Shown one piece after another: positions 1 through 8,899 of a stretch of 64,000 nt of DNA. Position 1 is the first letter of the stretch, and every line of letters starts with the position of its first letter. The DNA lies in NCBI RefSeq assembly GCF_003863355.1, contig NZ_QQWG01000021.1, positions 1 through 64,000 of the forward strand, written 5' to 3'. Source of the DNA: Ancylomarina euxina. Lineage in GTDB: Bacteria; Bacteroidota; Bacteroidia; Bacteroidales; Marinifilaceae. The notes below the pieces were generated by a model, which saw only the letters and a program-made list of their open reading frames with translations, made no database searches and had not been told where the DNA came from. The position numbers and the translations under genes were made by a program.

Positions 1-127
1 GGTACAATACATGTAGAAGGCATTCTTCTTTAAATTATCTTTCGCCTTTAGAATACGGAAGGCTATTAAATAATCAAAAGAGAGCGGCATGACTTAACTT
101 ATTGTCCACATTTTTGTTGCAAGTCCA
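1..127 (+). mobile_element. Right end of an IS3-family insertion sequence (partial)
   Basis: The first 92 bases encode the last residues of an IS3-type transposase. About 10 bases after its stop, 103-127 reads outside-in as TGGACTTGCAACAAAAATGT followed by GGACA. This resembles the terminal inverted repeats of the IS150/IS51 branch, which have a TGnACT start and a later GTGGACA or GTTGGACA block. I infer that the element ends at 127. The left part lies outside the window, so it cannot be told whether the element is intact. Confidence 0.5.
3..92 (+). CDS. IS3-family transposase, C-terminal fragment (cut by window edge)
   Basis: Frame 3 is open from the window edge to a TGA at 90-92. It reads YNTCRRHSSLNYLSPLEY followed by about eleven residues. 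The pattern YNxxRxHSSLxYLSPxEY is the hallmark C-terminus of the DDE integrase domain (rve) of IS3-family OrfB transposases, which cut and join DNA during transposition. Only about 29 residues are visible, so the catalytic D, D and E are not seen. The call rests on this motif and on the inverted-repeat-like sequence just downstream. Confidence 0.6.
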   Translation, partial: YNTCRRHSSLNYLSPLEYGRLLNNQKRAA

Positions 128-246
128 GTGACAGGAGAATCAATTTCGAGACGCAAATGATATTTTATCTACTATAATTACTTCGAAATGATAAAAAGCA
201 AAGTTAAATAATGATTACTTTAGTAAATCGATAAAATTTATATGGA

Positions 247-867
247 ATGAAGGATAATATTTACATAAAAGCTCTTGAAATAGGGTTCAGAAATGAAACT
301 ACAGGCATTTCATTTGATGATGTTGTTAAGGAGTTAGGACTAGTAGAAAAGCTAAAAGATGAATCATTTCGAGTAAATTTTGCTATTTGGTTCTATACCA
401 ATTTCTATCATAAAGATCTTGAATCACTGGCTTTATCAAGCAAAACGGGAGGTCCAATTGGAAACCATTACAGAATTTCGAAAAGTAGAATAAAGGATGT
501 AGATGATTGCAGCGCTGATAAATCATACATTAAAGGTGAATCTATCCAGAAGTATATAGATTACTTAGAAATTAAAGAGTCAAGGGAGTCCTCACAAACA
601 GCTAAAAAGATATCGTATATCTCAATTGGAATAGCTATACTTTCGATCTTCTTGTCACCATTTATAAGTAGGATAATACCAGAAAAACCAAAGCAGGTTA
701 TAGTTACTGAGAATAGGGATAAAACAGATGATGCCGAAATTCTTGAAAGGCTTACTAAAATTGACTCTACTATCAATAGTACAATAATTAAGCTTAGTTT
801 GATTGCTGATAAGAATGTAGAAGTGCCTATTAAGAAACGGGCTAAGGTAAATTCAGTGAAACACTAG
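247..867 (+). CDS. Unknown single-pass membrane protein, partner of AbiH
   Basis: I do not recognise this 206-residue protein. Its first ~110 residues are soluble and charged. One clear hydrophobic segment at about residues 122-145 (ISIGIAILSIFLSPFI) is followed by a lysine-rich stretch and a C-terminal helix with heptad-like spacing (ILERLTKIDSTINSTIIKL), so the protein probably sits in the inner membrane with a short coiled coil. There is no signal peptide. It ends 14 bases before the AbiH-like gene on the same strand, so the two are probably co-transcribed. Base composition is visibly more AT-rich than in the housekeeping genes downstream, and an IS3-type end lies about 120 bases upstream, both consistent with acquired DNA. 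A role in phage defence is inferred from context only. Confidence 0.55.
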   Translation: MKDNIYIKALEIGFRNETTGISFDDVVKELGLVEKLKDESFRVNFAIWFYTNFYHKDLESLALSSKTGGPIGNHYRISKSRIKDVDDCSADKSYIKGESIQKYIDYLEIKESRESSQTAKKISYISIGIAILSIFLSPFISRIIPEKPKQVIVTENRDKTDDAEILERLTKIDSTINSTIIKLSLIADKNVEVPIKKRAKVNSVKH

Positions 868-881
868 AATAGAAAAATATA

Positions 882-1961
882 ATGAATAGACTAATTATAA
901 TAGGGAATGGCTTTGATTTAGCTCATGGAATGAAAACAAGTTTTAAGGATTTTATTACGGATTATTATAATAATGCTGTTAATACGTTTATAGATAAGAA
1001 TGTATATGATGACGCTCTTTTAAAAATGAGCTTTAAACAATCTAATGGTTACTTTATCGATAAACAGGTGATTAAGCTTGATGAAACATTTGATATGTTA
1101 ACTAATTTTGAAAACAAACATGAAGTTATAGTTACCCAGTCAGTTCTTTTAAAGAATATTAAATCAAAATTGGAATCTAGTAATTGGGTTGATATTGAGA
1201 TAGAATACTTTTCTCTACTTAAATCTACCACTAATAGTGCAAGGCGAGAAGTCAGAACAAAAGATTTAAACATTCAATTTGCCTGCCTAAAAGAGAAATT
1301 GATTGAATATCTGCAACGTCAAGAAAAAGAACATGCAAAAAAAGTATTTGATTTAGCCCCTATGGTTAATCGTTTCACTGAAGAAATTATTTATGAAGAA
1401 GTTTTTGATTCAGAGGATAATACGGAACCAGATTCATTGTATTTTTTAAACTTTAATTACACTAATACTCTAGAACCCTACTTTATTGAAAGTGGCAAGA
1501 GAATTAAATCTATCATCAACTACATTCATGGAAATTTGAATGGCGATTATGGAGAACCTATATTCGGTTTTGGTGATGAGTTTGATAAAGATTATTTATT
1601 GTTTGAAGATTTGAAAGACAATGACTATTACACACATATTAAATCATTTGAATATTCAAAAAATAGGAATTATTTTAAGTTATTAAGTTTTTTAGAGTCT
1701 GATGACTTCCAAGTCCATATATATGGACACTCTTGTGGATTATCTGATAGAACGATGCTTAGGACTATCTTTGAGAACAAATATTGTAGGTCTATTAAAA
1801 TATTCTTCTATGAGAAAAATGAAAAGGAAGATGATTTTACGGAAAAAACATTTGATATCTATCGACATTTTGAAGATAAAGGCGAAATGAGAAAAAAAAT
1901 TGTACCATATGATGTGTGTGACGCTATGCCACAACCAGTAAAAGAAATAGTAATGGGTTAG
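882..1961 (+). CDS. AbiH family abortive-infection protein
   Basis: The 359-residue protein begins with RLIIIGNGFDLAHGMKTSF, the characteristic N-terminus of the AbiH family (Pfam PF14253, first described as a lactococcal phage abortive-infection protein). Further family blocks are LNFNYTNTLEPYF near residue 190, YIHGNLNG near 215, IFGFGDE near 226 and the C-terminal HIYGHSCGLSDRTML near 280. The N-terminal GNGFDL loop resembles a nucleotide-binding loop. The biochemical activity of AbiH is not well established, so I claim only the family. It follows an unknown membrane protein after 14 bases and appears to end the cassette. It is AT-rich and lies next to an IS end, as is usual for defence genes that move between strains. 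Confidence 0.85.
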   Translation: MNRLIIIGNGFDLAHGMKTSFKDFITDYYNNAVNTFIDKNVYDDALLKMSFKQSNGYFIDKQVIKLDETFDMLTNFENKHEVIVTQSVLLKNIKSKLESSNWVDIEIEYFSLLKSTTNSARREVRTKDLNIQFACLKEKLIEYLQRQEKEHAKKVFDLAPMVNRFTEEIIYEEVFDSEDNTEPDSLYFLNFNYTNTLEPYFIESGKRIKSIINYIHGNLNGDYGEPIFGFGDEFDKDYLLFEDLKDNDYYTHIKSFEYSKNRNYFKLLSFLESDDFQVHIYGHSCGLSDRTMLRTIFENKYCRSIKIFFYEKNEKEDDFTEKTFDIYRHFEDKGEMRKKIVPYDVCDAMPQPVKEIVMG

Positions 1962-2064
1962 TGTTGTTATATTTCATCAACTTTTCACAGTGCACCATAG
2001 TAATCCGCCCGCTCTCTTAGATATGAGCTCTTGTGGATTTGTAATACACAGGTTGGGAGTAATT

Positions 2065-2207
2065 GGATTTGTAATCCGAAATAATTCGAATCCGAAGGAT
2101 TCGCATGTCTATAGATAAGGATATTGAAAAAAAAGATATGACTCCGAAGGAGTCAAACAAAAGGATAATCATCGTTGTGCTATAAACATGTAATCCTTTT
2201 GGGATTA
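2065..2207. repeat. Cluster of REP-like short palindromes
   Basis: Four small inverted repeats lie within 143 bases: ggatt-tgt-aatcc (2065-2077), cgaatcc-gaa-ggattcg (2087-2103), gactcc-gaa-ggagtc (2140-2154) and taatcc-ttttg-ggatta (2191-2207). Two share the core tccgaagga with different outer arms. The GGATTTGTAATCC type palindrome recurs in Bacteroidota genomes beside REP-associated tyrosine transposases, so this is probably a REP/BIME-like patch or relic. No transposase is visible here. The rest of the 1962-2461 gap holds nothing else I can support apart from the inverted repeat at 2311-2356. Confidence 0.55.
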
Positions 2208-2310
2208 AGAAATGCATTGTTTCTGTATAGTTTAAGCTTATTTATTTTGTTTAATAATTTGTGTAATCTGTGGTTCAATTTTTTTTTATTTTAAAGTTTC
2301 TCATTTTATC

Positions 2311-2356
2311 AGTTATCTGATAATTTATCATGATTAAGAAAATTCATCAGATAACT
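2311..2356. promoter_or_regulatory. 11-bp inverted repeat upstream of ppc
   Basis: agttatctgat at 2311-2321 is perfectly repeated in inverse at 2346-2356 with a 24-base AT-rich spacer. It ends about 105 bases before the PEP carboxylase start. It could be an operator or an RNA hairpin in the leader. There is no T-run, so it is not a typical terminator. Confidence 0.35.
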
Positions 2357-2461
2357 ATCTTAGGCAATGCGTCTCTTTTGAACAAAGTATCTCAAAATAC
2401 TTAAGTCTGCCCTAAAATTTGTATTTTAAGACTATTGTATCACGCTTACAATCGTCTGCTT

Positions 2462-5014
2462 ATGAAAAGCCAATCTGGAACTGAAAATACGAGTCTAAAA
2501 AAGTTTGAGAATTTAATAGAGAAGAAATACCTGGTTTATAACAGCCTATTTCTCAATTTGCCTTATCAAGGGGTTGATGTTGGGCAGCTTCTGCCTTTGC
2601 TCTCAGCTTACAGTGAAGAAAGCTTAAGGGCATCGATGAGCCCCATCGAAATCATCGATTCTTTTTTTGATACACATACCCATCTTAAAACGGAAGATGA
2701 GAGGAATGATTTTTTATTTCGAGTGATCTCTTACGTTGAGCGGCAGGTTGTTTTGTTCGATAGTATCGAAGATGCTGCTTTGCCCGCAATTCGTGAAGAT
2801 GCTGACGATTCAAGGCTATCTGATTTGATGAGTCAAAGTAAAAATGGTGGTCATGGGGAAGACATCTCTCAAAAGCTTGAAGACTTTAAAGTCCGTATTG
2901 TTTTGACGGCCCATCCCACTCAGTTCTATCAGCCTGCTGTTCTCGATATTATGAGTGAACTAAGAGGGCAGATTGTGCAGAACGACGTGAATGAGATTGA
3001 CCTATTGTTGAATCAACTAGGCCTAACATCACTGATTAATACTGAGAGTCCGACGCCTCTGGAAGAGGCCAAAAATATTATTTATTTCTGTAAGAACGTC
3101 TACTATCAGGCTATCGGGGAACTTTATAGCCGAATGAAGAGTAAAGTCACCAATTTGGATAATCCTGAGATTGTTTCCTTAGGTTTTTGGCCCGGTGGCG
3201 ATAGAGATGGGAATCCTTACGTCACCAGTGAGATAACCAAAGAAGTGGCCAATGAGTTAAGAATGACTTTAATGAAATGTTATTACTCAGATGTTAAGCG
3301 ACTTTGCAGTAAAATCACTTTCAAACATGTTGATGAGAAAATTGAAGCACTGAGAGATCAGTTATATCTGGCCATGTTTAATGCCGATTATTGTCTGACC
3401 TACCCATCTATATTAAATCCCCTGCTGGAGATCAAAAAGATTATTCAGGAAAAATATAATGCCTTATATTTAAATGAACTTCAGGATACCATTGACAAAG
3501 TGAGTATTTTCAAAACGCATTTTGCCTCTCTTGATATCCGACAGGATCATTCCGTACATAAGCAAGTCATCACTTATATTCTTAAGGAACAGGGTTTAAT
3601 CAATAAGACTCTTGAGGACTTGTCAACAGATCAATTGCTTGATATTCTTCTGAATCAGGAAATTAATCTGTCTGATTTTCAGTCCTACGATCCTCTTGTG
3701 GCTGATACAATAGCCAATATGATTCAGCTCCCATCTATTCAATTGTCGAATGGAGAGCAAGGCTGTCACCGGTATATCATTAGTAATTCTGAAGATATCT
3801 TTTCCATTTTGTTTGTCTTTGCTTTATTCAGATGGATGACTCATGATGTTCGCGATATTAATTTTGATATCATTCCACTGTTTGAAACCATGAAAGGCAT
3901 GAGTGAAGCGAGTCAGATTATGGAAACCATTTTTAATACAGAGCCTTATGCTGAACACTTAAAGCGAAGAAATAATAAGCAAACAATGATGCTGGGTTTT
4001 TCTGATGGAACCAAAGATGGTGGCTATTTAAAGGCGAACTGGTCTATATACAAAACCAAAGAAGCCCTGACCGCCTTGTGTGAGACGTATCAGATTAAAT
4101 CCATTTTCTTCGATGGAAGGGGAGGACCACCAGCTCGTGGAGGAGGAAAGACACATCGGTTCTATGCTTCACAGGGGCCCAAAATATCCAATGAAGAGAT
4201 TCAACTGACCATACAAGGACAAACCATTACCAGTACTTACGGTACCAAAGATCAATTTCAATACAGCTGTGAACAGTTGATATCAGCAGGGCTATATAAT
4301 TTCACCTATCACGATGAGGCTACTATTTCTGAAGCGTCCAGGCGCTTATTGGAAGATTTAAGTGAATTGAGTTTTAAGAAATACGATGCGCTAAAGCATC
4401 ATGAGATGTTCATTCCTTATTTGGAAAATGTCAGTCCTTTAAAATATTATTCAAAGGCTAAGATTGGAAGCCGACCTGTAAAGCGAGGGCAAAAGAAACA
4501 ACTGGAATTGACCGACTTGAGAGCCATTTCCTTTGTGGGCTCCTGGAGTTTATTGAAACAAAATATACCGGGCTACTTTGGCATTGGAACGGCTTTGAAA
4601 GGTCTCAAAGATCAGAATAGGTTGGAAGATTTAAAAACTTTATACAAAGAGGTTCCCTATTTCAAGGCTCTGATCTCAAACAGTATGATGTCCTTGTCGA
4701 AATGCTATTTTGAACTCACTGCTTATATGGAAAAAAATGATGCGTATAGCGATTTTTGGCGCATCTTGTTTGATGAATACCAGCTGTCAAAAAAGATGAT
4801 ACTTGAAATCACGGAATACGATGAACTGATGGCCGATGAACCCATCTCAAAACGATCGATAGAAAATAGGGAAGCTATTGTCTTACCCTTATTAGTGATT
4901 CAACAATATGCTTTGCAAAAATTGGCTCAGGATACGGCCAGTAAAGTGATCTTTGAGAAAATGGTGGTTCGCTCTGTCTATGGCAATATCAACGCCAGCA
5001 GAAATTCAGTCTAA
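2462..5014 (+). CDS. ppc: Phosphoenolpyruvate carboxylase
   Basis: The enzyme carboxylates phosphoenolpyruvate with bicarbonate to give oxaloacetate and phosphate, refilling the TCA cycle and feeding aspartate-family synthesis. Visible motifs are VLTAHPTQ (catalytic His region, about residue 150), GFWPGGDRDGNP (about 240), GFSDGTKDGG (about 515) and FFDGRGGPPARGGGKTHRF (about 555). The last two replace the FHGRGG and SDSxKDxG signatures of enterobacterial enzymes, and the C-terminus ends NASRNSV rather than QNTG, so this belongs to a divergent Bacteroidota branch of 850 residues. A longer reading could start at a TTG (2435). I chose ATG 2462 because family N-termini begin close to the FNLPYQG-like segment and no ribosome site supports the TTG. 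The gene stands alone, with no obvious operon partner. Confidence 0.9.
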   Translation: MKSQSGTENTSLKKFENLIEKKYLVYNSLFLNLPYQGVDVGQLLPLLSAYSEESLRASMSPIEIIDSFFDTHTHLKTEDERNDFLFRVISYVERQVVLFDSIEDAALPAIREDADDSRLSDLMSQSKNGGHGEDISQKLEDFKVRIVLTAHPTQFYQPAVLDIMSELRGQIVQNDVNEIDLLLNQLGLTSLINTESPTPLEEAKNIIYFCKNVYYQAIGELYSRMKSKVTNLDNPEIVSLGFWPGGDRDGNPYVTSEITKEVANELRMTLMKCYYSDVKRLCSKITFKHVDEKIEALRDQLYLAMFNADYCLTYPSILNPLLEIKKIIQEKYNALYLNELQDTIDKVSIFKTHFASLDIRQDHSVHKQVITYILKEQGLINKTLEDLSTDQLLDILLNQEINLSDFQSYDPLVADTIANMIQLPSIQLSNGEQGCHRYIISNSEDIFSILFVFALFRWMTHDVRDINFDIIPLFETMKGMSEASQIMETIFNTEPYAEHLKRRNNKQTMMLGFSDGTKDGGYLKANWSIYKTKEALTALCETYQIKSIFFDGRGGPPARGGGKTHRFYASQGPKISNEEIQLTIQGQTITSTYGTKDQFQYSCEQLISAGLYNFTYHDEATISEASRRLLEDLSELSFKKYDALKHHEMFIPYLENVSPLKYYSKAKIGSRPVKRGQKKQLELTDLRAISFVGSWSLLKQNIPGYFGIGTALKGLKDQNRLEDLKTLYKEVPYFKALISNSMMSLSKCYFELTAYMEKNDAYSDFWRILFDEYQLSKKMILEITEYDELMADEPISKRSIENREAIVLPLLVIQQYALQKLAQDTASKVIFEKMVVRSVYGNINASRNSV

Positions 5015-5124
5015 TTAATTACGAATTATCAATTACGAATGACAATAGATTGAAAACGAAGTCTAGATATTTAGTTGAAGAGCTATATTGAAATCACAAA
5101 CTAGATTTCCCCAATGCCCATTGA

Positions 5125-6027
5125 CTAATCACTACTAATTATCTTTTTCCAATCCACTTTATAAAGTGCTTGCGGCTGTCTGGTTTCCTCGGTATTGATG
5201 TAGAGCTCATTTTTGTCGGTAAAAACCAGGCCTTCGGTTTGGCTACCACCTAAAGATTCAAGGTCTAAACGTATAGCATCGCCGGCAAAGAAATTTTCAC
5301 CTTCAATGTTTGTAAATAACATCATATAGGTACGGTAGTTTTTATACCCCACTAAAGCGACGGTTTTACCATCGGCTGTAATATCTGCCCCAGTCACCAT
5401 AAAATCTACATCGAAGTCAGCTATTGGTTTTAACTGATAGTTGCCAGGTAGTTTCGACATGCTATACAGGCGTGTCCTTTTGTTTGCCCAGTTTTTTGTG
5501 AAAAAGTAAAGGGAATCCCCAAAGGCAAAAAAGGCCTCACAGTCGAAATCGTGTTTCATATTTCGCTTCTCAAAGTTTTGCTGATCTGCCCAGGCAAATG
5601 TGATGGAATCAATGCTTAGTTCTGTTTGTTTCTCCATGTCCGATTTCAAAACGCGAAGTACACGTAAGTCTTTTCTAGCGCCTCGATTATTTCCAAAGTC
5701 ACCAATGTAAATGTAGTTTTCATCTTCGGCCAAATCTTCCCAGTCTCTGTTATTGGTATTGCTAATGTGGATCGTCTTTTTCAGTTCACCTTTCATATTA
5801 TAAGCCAGTAGTTCGGGTGCGCAATCACTATCGTTAATCACCCAAAATAAATCCTTATGCCACACCATTCCGGATTGTTCATTCACCTTTGATGAAAGTT
5901 GATCGCTGATCAATTCAGGAGAATAGATAAGCGTTTTAAGCGCATTGGCTTGTTTGCAACACGTTTTTTGCGCCATTCCCAATGTCGAAATCAGAAGGGC
6001 TAGAAGTGTATAGCTGAAGTATCTCAT
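5125..6027 (-). CDS. Exported protein with beta-propeller-like repeats, function unknown
   Basis: The 300-residue protein starts with a typical signal peptide (positive start, SYTLLALLISTLGMA, cleavage probably near AQK at residues 19-20). The mature part is rich in short beta-type blocks with aromatic/acidic turns: SGMVWHKDLFWVINDSD, NNRDWEDLAEDENYIYIGDFG, and TEGLVFTDKNELYINTEE. These resemble blades of a six- or seven-bladed propeller such as SdiA-regulated or phytase-like esterase families. The NNRDWEDLA / GDFGNN blocks recur in uncharacterised Bacteroidota secreted proteins. Two adjacent cysteines (CC, residue ~23) follow the cleavage site, but there is no clear lipobox. It is convergent with ppc and lies 52 bases downstream of the DUF2284 gene on the same strand, so co-transcription is possible. 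Confidence 0.6.
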   Translation of the reverse strand: MRYFSYTLLALLISTLGMAQKTCCKQANALKTLIYSPELISDQLSSKVNEQSGMVWHKDLFWVINDSDCAPELLAYNMKGELKKTIHISNTNNRDWEDLAEDENYIYIGDFGNNRGARKDLRVLRVLKSDMEKQTELSIDSITFAWADQQNFEKRNMKHDFDCEAFFAFGDSLYFFTKNWANKRTRLYSMSKLPGNYQLKPIADFDVDFMVTGADITADGKTVALVGYKNYRTYMMLFTNIEGENFFAGDAIRLDLESLGGSQTEGLVFTDKNELYINTEETRQPQALYKVDWKKIISSD

Positions 6028-6079
6028 TTAGATTGTTTTTAAAAGAGTCGCTAATTTATTAAAAATAAAGCTTGATGCT

Positions 6080-6664
6080 CTATTTCTTGAATAGAATTGC
6101 ACCTACTGAACTAACATGATTGGGAACTTGTTCGGCCTTAGCCCACTCAAGTTTATGTTGGAATAAGTCTTCCATTATTTGGGTCACATTAAAACCAAAG
6201 GCGACCAAATTGTAGCGAATTAAGTGAGGCAGGTGACAGGCATCAGCTTGCGCAGCCTTGCAGATAGTACAGATCTCACATGAGTTTGGTCCAATAAAAC
6301 GTTCGGTTTCAGCTTCAGCATTTCTCAAATTCTTTTGCAATAAATCTTTTGCAAAATTATAAGCTGTTAATGCTCTTTCGTTCGATTCTATAAAGGAGAA
6401 TTGATCGCAATCGGTCTTGTATAAAATTAATTTAATGTGAGTGTGATCAGCCGCATATTCCATAAAGGTAGGGCAATGTGGAGGACAGGTCCATTTCTTC
6501 GAAAAATTCTCACATCCCGTTTGGCAATGGGCATTAAATTCTTCTGGATTCCAATAGGGGAGAATTGCTTCAAGAGGTAATTCAATTTCCTTAGTTTGAA
6601 TTTGAATGTCCTTGTCTTGAAATTGACTTTTTATATGAGGTCTGTCTACAGCTTGCATCATCAT
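6080..6664 (-). CDS. DUF2284 predicted metal-binding protein
   Basis: The 194-residue protein carries the cysteine pattern of DUF2284: CQTGCENFSKKWTCPPHCP near residues 47-65 and CEICTICKAAQADACHLP near 131-148. These clusters are thought to bind a metal or Fe-S centre; no reaction is established for the family. Several members sit beside methyltransferase or corrinoid genes, but nothing of that kind is adjacent here. Three ATG codons in a row open the frame, so the exact start may shift by two codons. There is no signal peptide, so a cytoplasmic location is inferred. Confidence 0.75.
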   Translation of the reverse strand: MMMQAVDRPHIKSQFQDKDIQIQTKEIELPLEAILPYWNPEEFNAHCQTGCENFSKKWTCPPHCPTFMEYAADHTHIKLILYKTDCDQFSFIESNERALTAYNFAKDLLQKNLRNAEAETERFIGPNSCEICTICKAAQADACHLPHLIRYNLVAFGFNVTQIMEDLFQHKLEWAKAEQVPNHVSSVGAILFKK

Positions 6665-6850
6665 TTTTTTTAGGGTAGCAAAATTACATTTATTCTCTTT
6701 AATCCGCTATTAATATTTGAGTCCTCTTGACTCGGTTCTTCGCGAATTCTCCTTCCCTATGACTTAGGCGCTCTTAGCGTGAATAAGATATGAAAGTATA
6801 TGGGATTCTCTTAACAGCAGGGAATGAGTCAATTAAGTTTTTGATAAGTT

Positions 6851-6888
6851 TTATGACTAATACAACCTCTTAATTGTATTAGTCATAA
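6851..6888. promoter_or_regulatory. Perfect 15-bp inverted repeat between divergent genes
   Basis: ttatgactaatacaa at 6851-6865 is repeated in inverse at 6874-6888 around an 8-base loop. No T-run follows on either strand, so termination is unlikely. It lies between the divergent DUF2284 gene and the SLC13-type permease, about 145 bases before the permease start, where an operator would be expected. The rest of 6665-7031 shows nothing further. Confidence 0.4.
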
Positions 6889-7031
6889 ATAAGCATAAGA
6901 ATGGGGGACTTCGCCTTAGATTTTTCGTATATTCGTATTTTAAAATACCTGCGTAAAGCTGCTTGATTGGCTTTCTGCACCTAATTCGTTCATTTGAAGC
7001 TTTTAAGAAGCGATCTTATAAATTCTACCAT

Positions 7032-8813
7032 ATGCTCAGTTTTGATGCCATTGTTGTATCAATTGTATTAATTTTTATTGTTCTATCCTTTTATAAGGAA
7101 TGGATTGGTCCTGCCTTTACTTTTCTCATCGGTGTTGTGGCTTTGGGAATTTTTGGCGTTTTAACCCCTTCAGAAATTATGGGTGGTTTTGCCAACGATC
7201 AGGTTGTGGTGATTTTAATGCTACTCTTGATTGGCGATATCATAAGAGATTTAGGTATTGTTGAGAATCTATTCGATAAGGTGTTTCAGCGAGCGAAAAC
7301 CTACCGGCAATTTATGGGGAGAATGATGCTTCTGGTAGGTGGATTCTCTGCTTTTTTGAATAATACCCCCTTGGTTGCCGTCATGATGCCCTATGTGCAC
7401 TCCTGGAGTAAACGAAATAATATTTCACCCTCAAAACTTTTGATTCCCCTTTCATACTCAGCTATTTTAGGAGGTTGTATCACGCTGATAGGAACATCAA
7501 CCAACCTAATTGTAAATGGTATGGTTGTGGATCAAAATATTATTCCAGGTCTGGAGTCTTTGGATATGTTTGACTTTGCCTATGTGGGTATTCCGATGAT
7601 GTTTATTGGTTCAGTCTACATTTTAATTGTGGGGAAGAAGCTATTACCTGATAATGCTGATACTTTGGATAAATTCTCAAAGAATTCACGTCAGTATATT
7701 GTTGAGGCTCATGTGCGTCCTGGTTCGGATTTGAATGGGAAGAGTATTGGAGAAGCCAACTTACGCAACTTGCAGGGCCTATACCTATTTCAAATCAAAA
7801 GAAACAACATTAAGCTTGCAGCTGTTTCTCCAGAATTTATCTTAGAAGAGGGCGATTGTTTATTCTTTGCAGGTGCGACTGAAACGATTGCAGATTTGAT
7901 TCTAGCAAACAAGGGATTAACCTTACCTACTGTTGGAATGTTGAGTCATAAAAAGCAACTTGAGGTGGTTGAGATTGTGGTTTCTCACAACTCGACTTTG
8001 ATATCTAAAACGGTGAAAGAAGCCAATTTCAGAGGAAAATACGATGCGGCAGTTATTGCCATTCATCGAAATGGGGAGCGAATGTCTGGTAAAATTGGTG
8101 ATGTGAAAGTTCGTGCTGGTGATGTCCTTCTTCTTTTGGGAGGGGACGATTTTACTGCAAGAACACAACGCGTTCAGGATTTCTACTTTATTTCAAAGGT
8201 GAAGGAATTTCGTAAGCAAGAGAATTACAAGATTGGTTTGTTATTGGGAGGTACAATTCTGGCTGTGATTTTATCAGCTTTAAAAATTGTGCCTTTGTTT
8301 ATGACATTGATTGTGATGATTATTGTGATTTTGGCTCTTAAGATTACTAACCCTAAGGATATTGCAGCCAGTATTGATTTTAACTTGGCGATGATTATTG
8401 CCCTCTCTCTGGCTTTTGGTACAGCTATGATTAAATCGGGTTTAGCCGAGTTGGTTGCGGACCTTCTGATATCCGTTTTTATGCCTTTAGGTCGAGTCGG
8501 TATACTTTTTGGAATCTATTTCATTACAACAGTTCTAGCTGCTTATGTTACCAATAAGGCTGCCGTTGCCATTATTTTCCCAATCTCGTTGAGCATGGCA
8601 CTCCATCTGCATCTCAATCCAGAACCTTTTGTATTGATTGTTGCCTTTGCTGCAGCTGCTAATTTCATGACACCTATTGGTTATCAAACCAACTTGATGG
8701 TTTATGGTCCGGGAGCTTATAAGTTTGGCGATTTCTTTAAAATTGGATTTCCACTGACGATCATCTATATGGTGGTTTGTGTGTCTATACTTTCCTATAT
8801 TTACTTTTATTAG
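7032..8813 (+). CDS. SLC13/DASS-type anion permease with two RCK_C domains
   Basis: The protein is a 593-residue inner-membrane carrier with two hydrophobic blocks, each containing the family NTPLVAVMMPYV or TNKAAVAIIFPI type helical hairpin and the GTSTNLIV / TPIGYQTNLMVYG substrate and sodium-site motifs. Between them (about residues 215-400) lie two TrkA-C-like regulatory domains (EAHVRPGSDLNGKSIGEANL and EIVVSHNSTLISKTVKEANF). This arrangement is typical of bacterial SodiT/SLC13-like transporters for sulfate or dicarboxylates; the substrate cannot be read from the sequence. The frame also opens upstream at a TTG (6963), but those 23 residues are polar and charged. ATG 7032 places the first membrane helix directly at the N-terminus, as in the family. 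Confidence 0.85.
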   Translation: MLSFDAIVVSIVLIFIVLSFYKEWIGPAFTFLIGVVALGIFGVLTPSEIMGGFANDQVVVILMLLLIGDIIRDLGIVENLFDKVFQRAKTYRQFMGRMMLLVGGFSAFLNNTPLVAVMMPYVHSWSKRNNISPSKLLIPLSYSAILGGCITLIGTSTNLIVNGMVVDQNIIPGLESLDMFDFAYVGIPMMFIGSVYILIVGKKLLPDNADTLDKFSKNSRQYIVEAHVRPGSDLNGKSIGEANLRNLQGLYLFQIKRNNIKLAAVSPEFILEEGDCLFFAGATETIADLILANKGLTLPTVGMLSHKKQLEVVEIVVSHNSTLISKTVKEANFRGKYDAAVIAIHRNGERMSGKIGDVKVRAGDVLLLLGGDDFTARTQRVQDFYFISKVKEFRKQENYKIGLLLGGTILAVILSALKIVPLFMTLIVMIIVILALKITNPKDIAASIDFNLAMIIALSLAFGTAMIKSGLAELVADLLISVFMPLGRVGILFGIYFITTVLAAYVTNKAAVAIIFPISLSMALHLHLNPEPFVLIVAFAAAANFMTPIGYQTNLMVYGPGAYKFGDFFKIGFPLTIIYMVVCVSILSYIYFY

Positions 8814-8899
8814 AGGAATTGCTTTTTAGTATTATTTTTGTTAAATAAATTATTTATTTTTATCAAAAAATTTATTCACATAATAATACTTGAACAAGG

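Noticed and set aside
1049-1273. Minus-strand ORF inside the AbiH gene, and similar shadows in other genes
   Set aside because: It overlaps a well-supported gene fully and has no recognisable motif; open frames opposite real genes are expected in AT-rich codon patterns.
2017-2217. 66-residue minus-strand ORF
   Set aside because: It runs through the REP-like palindromes and has no homology-like features or plausible start site.
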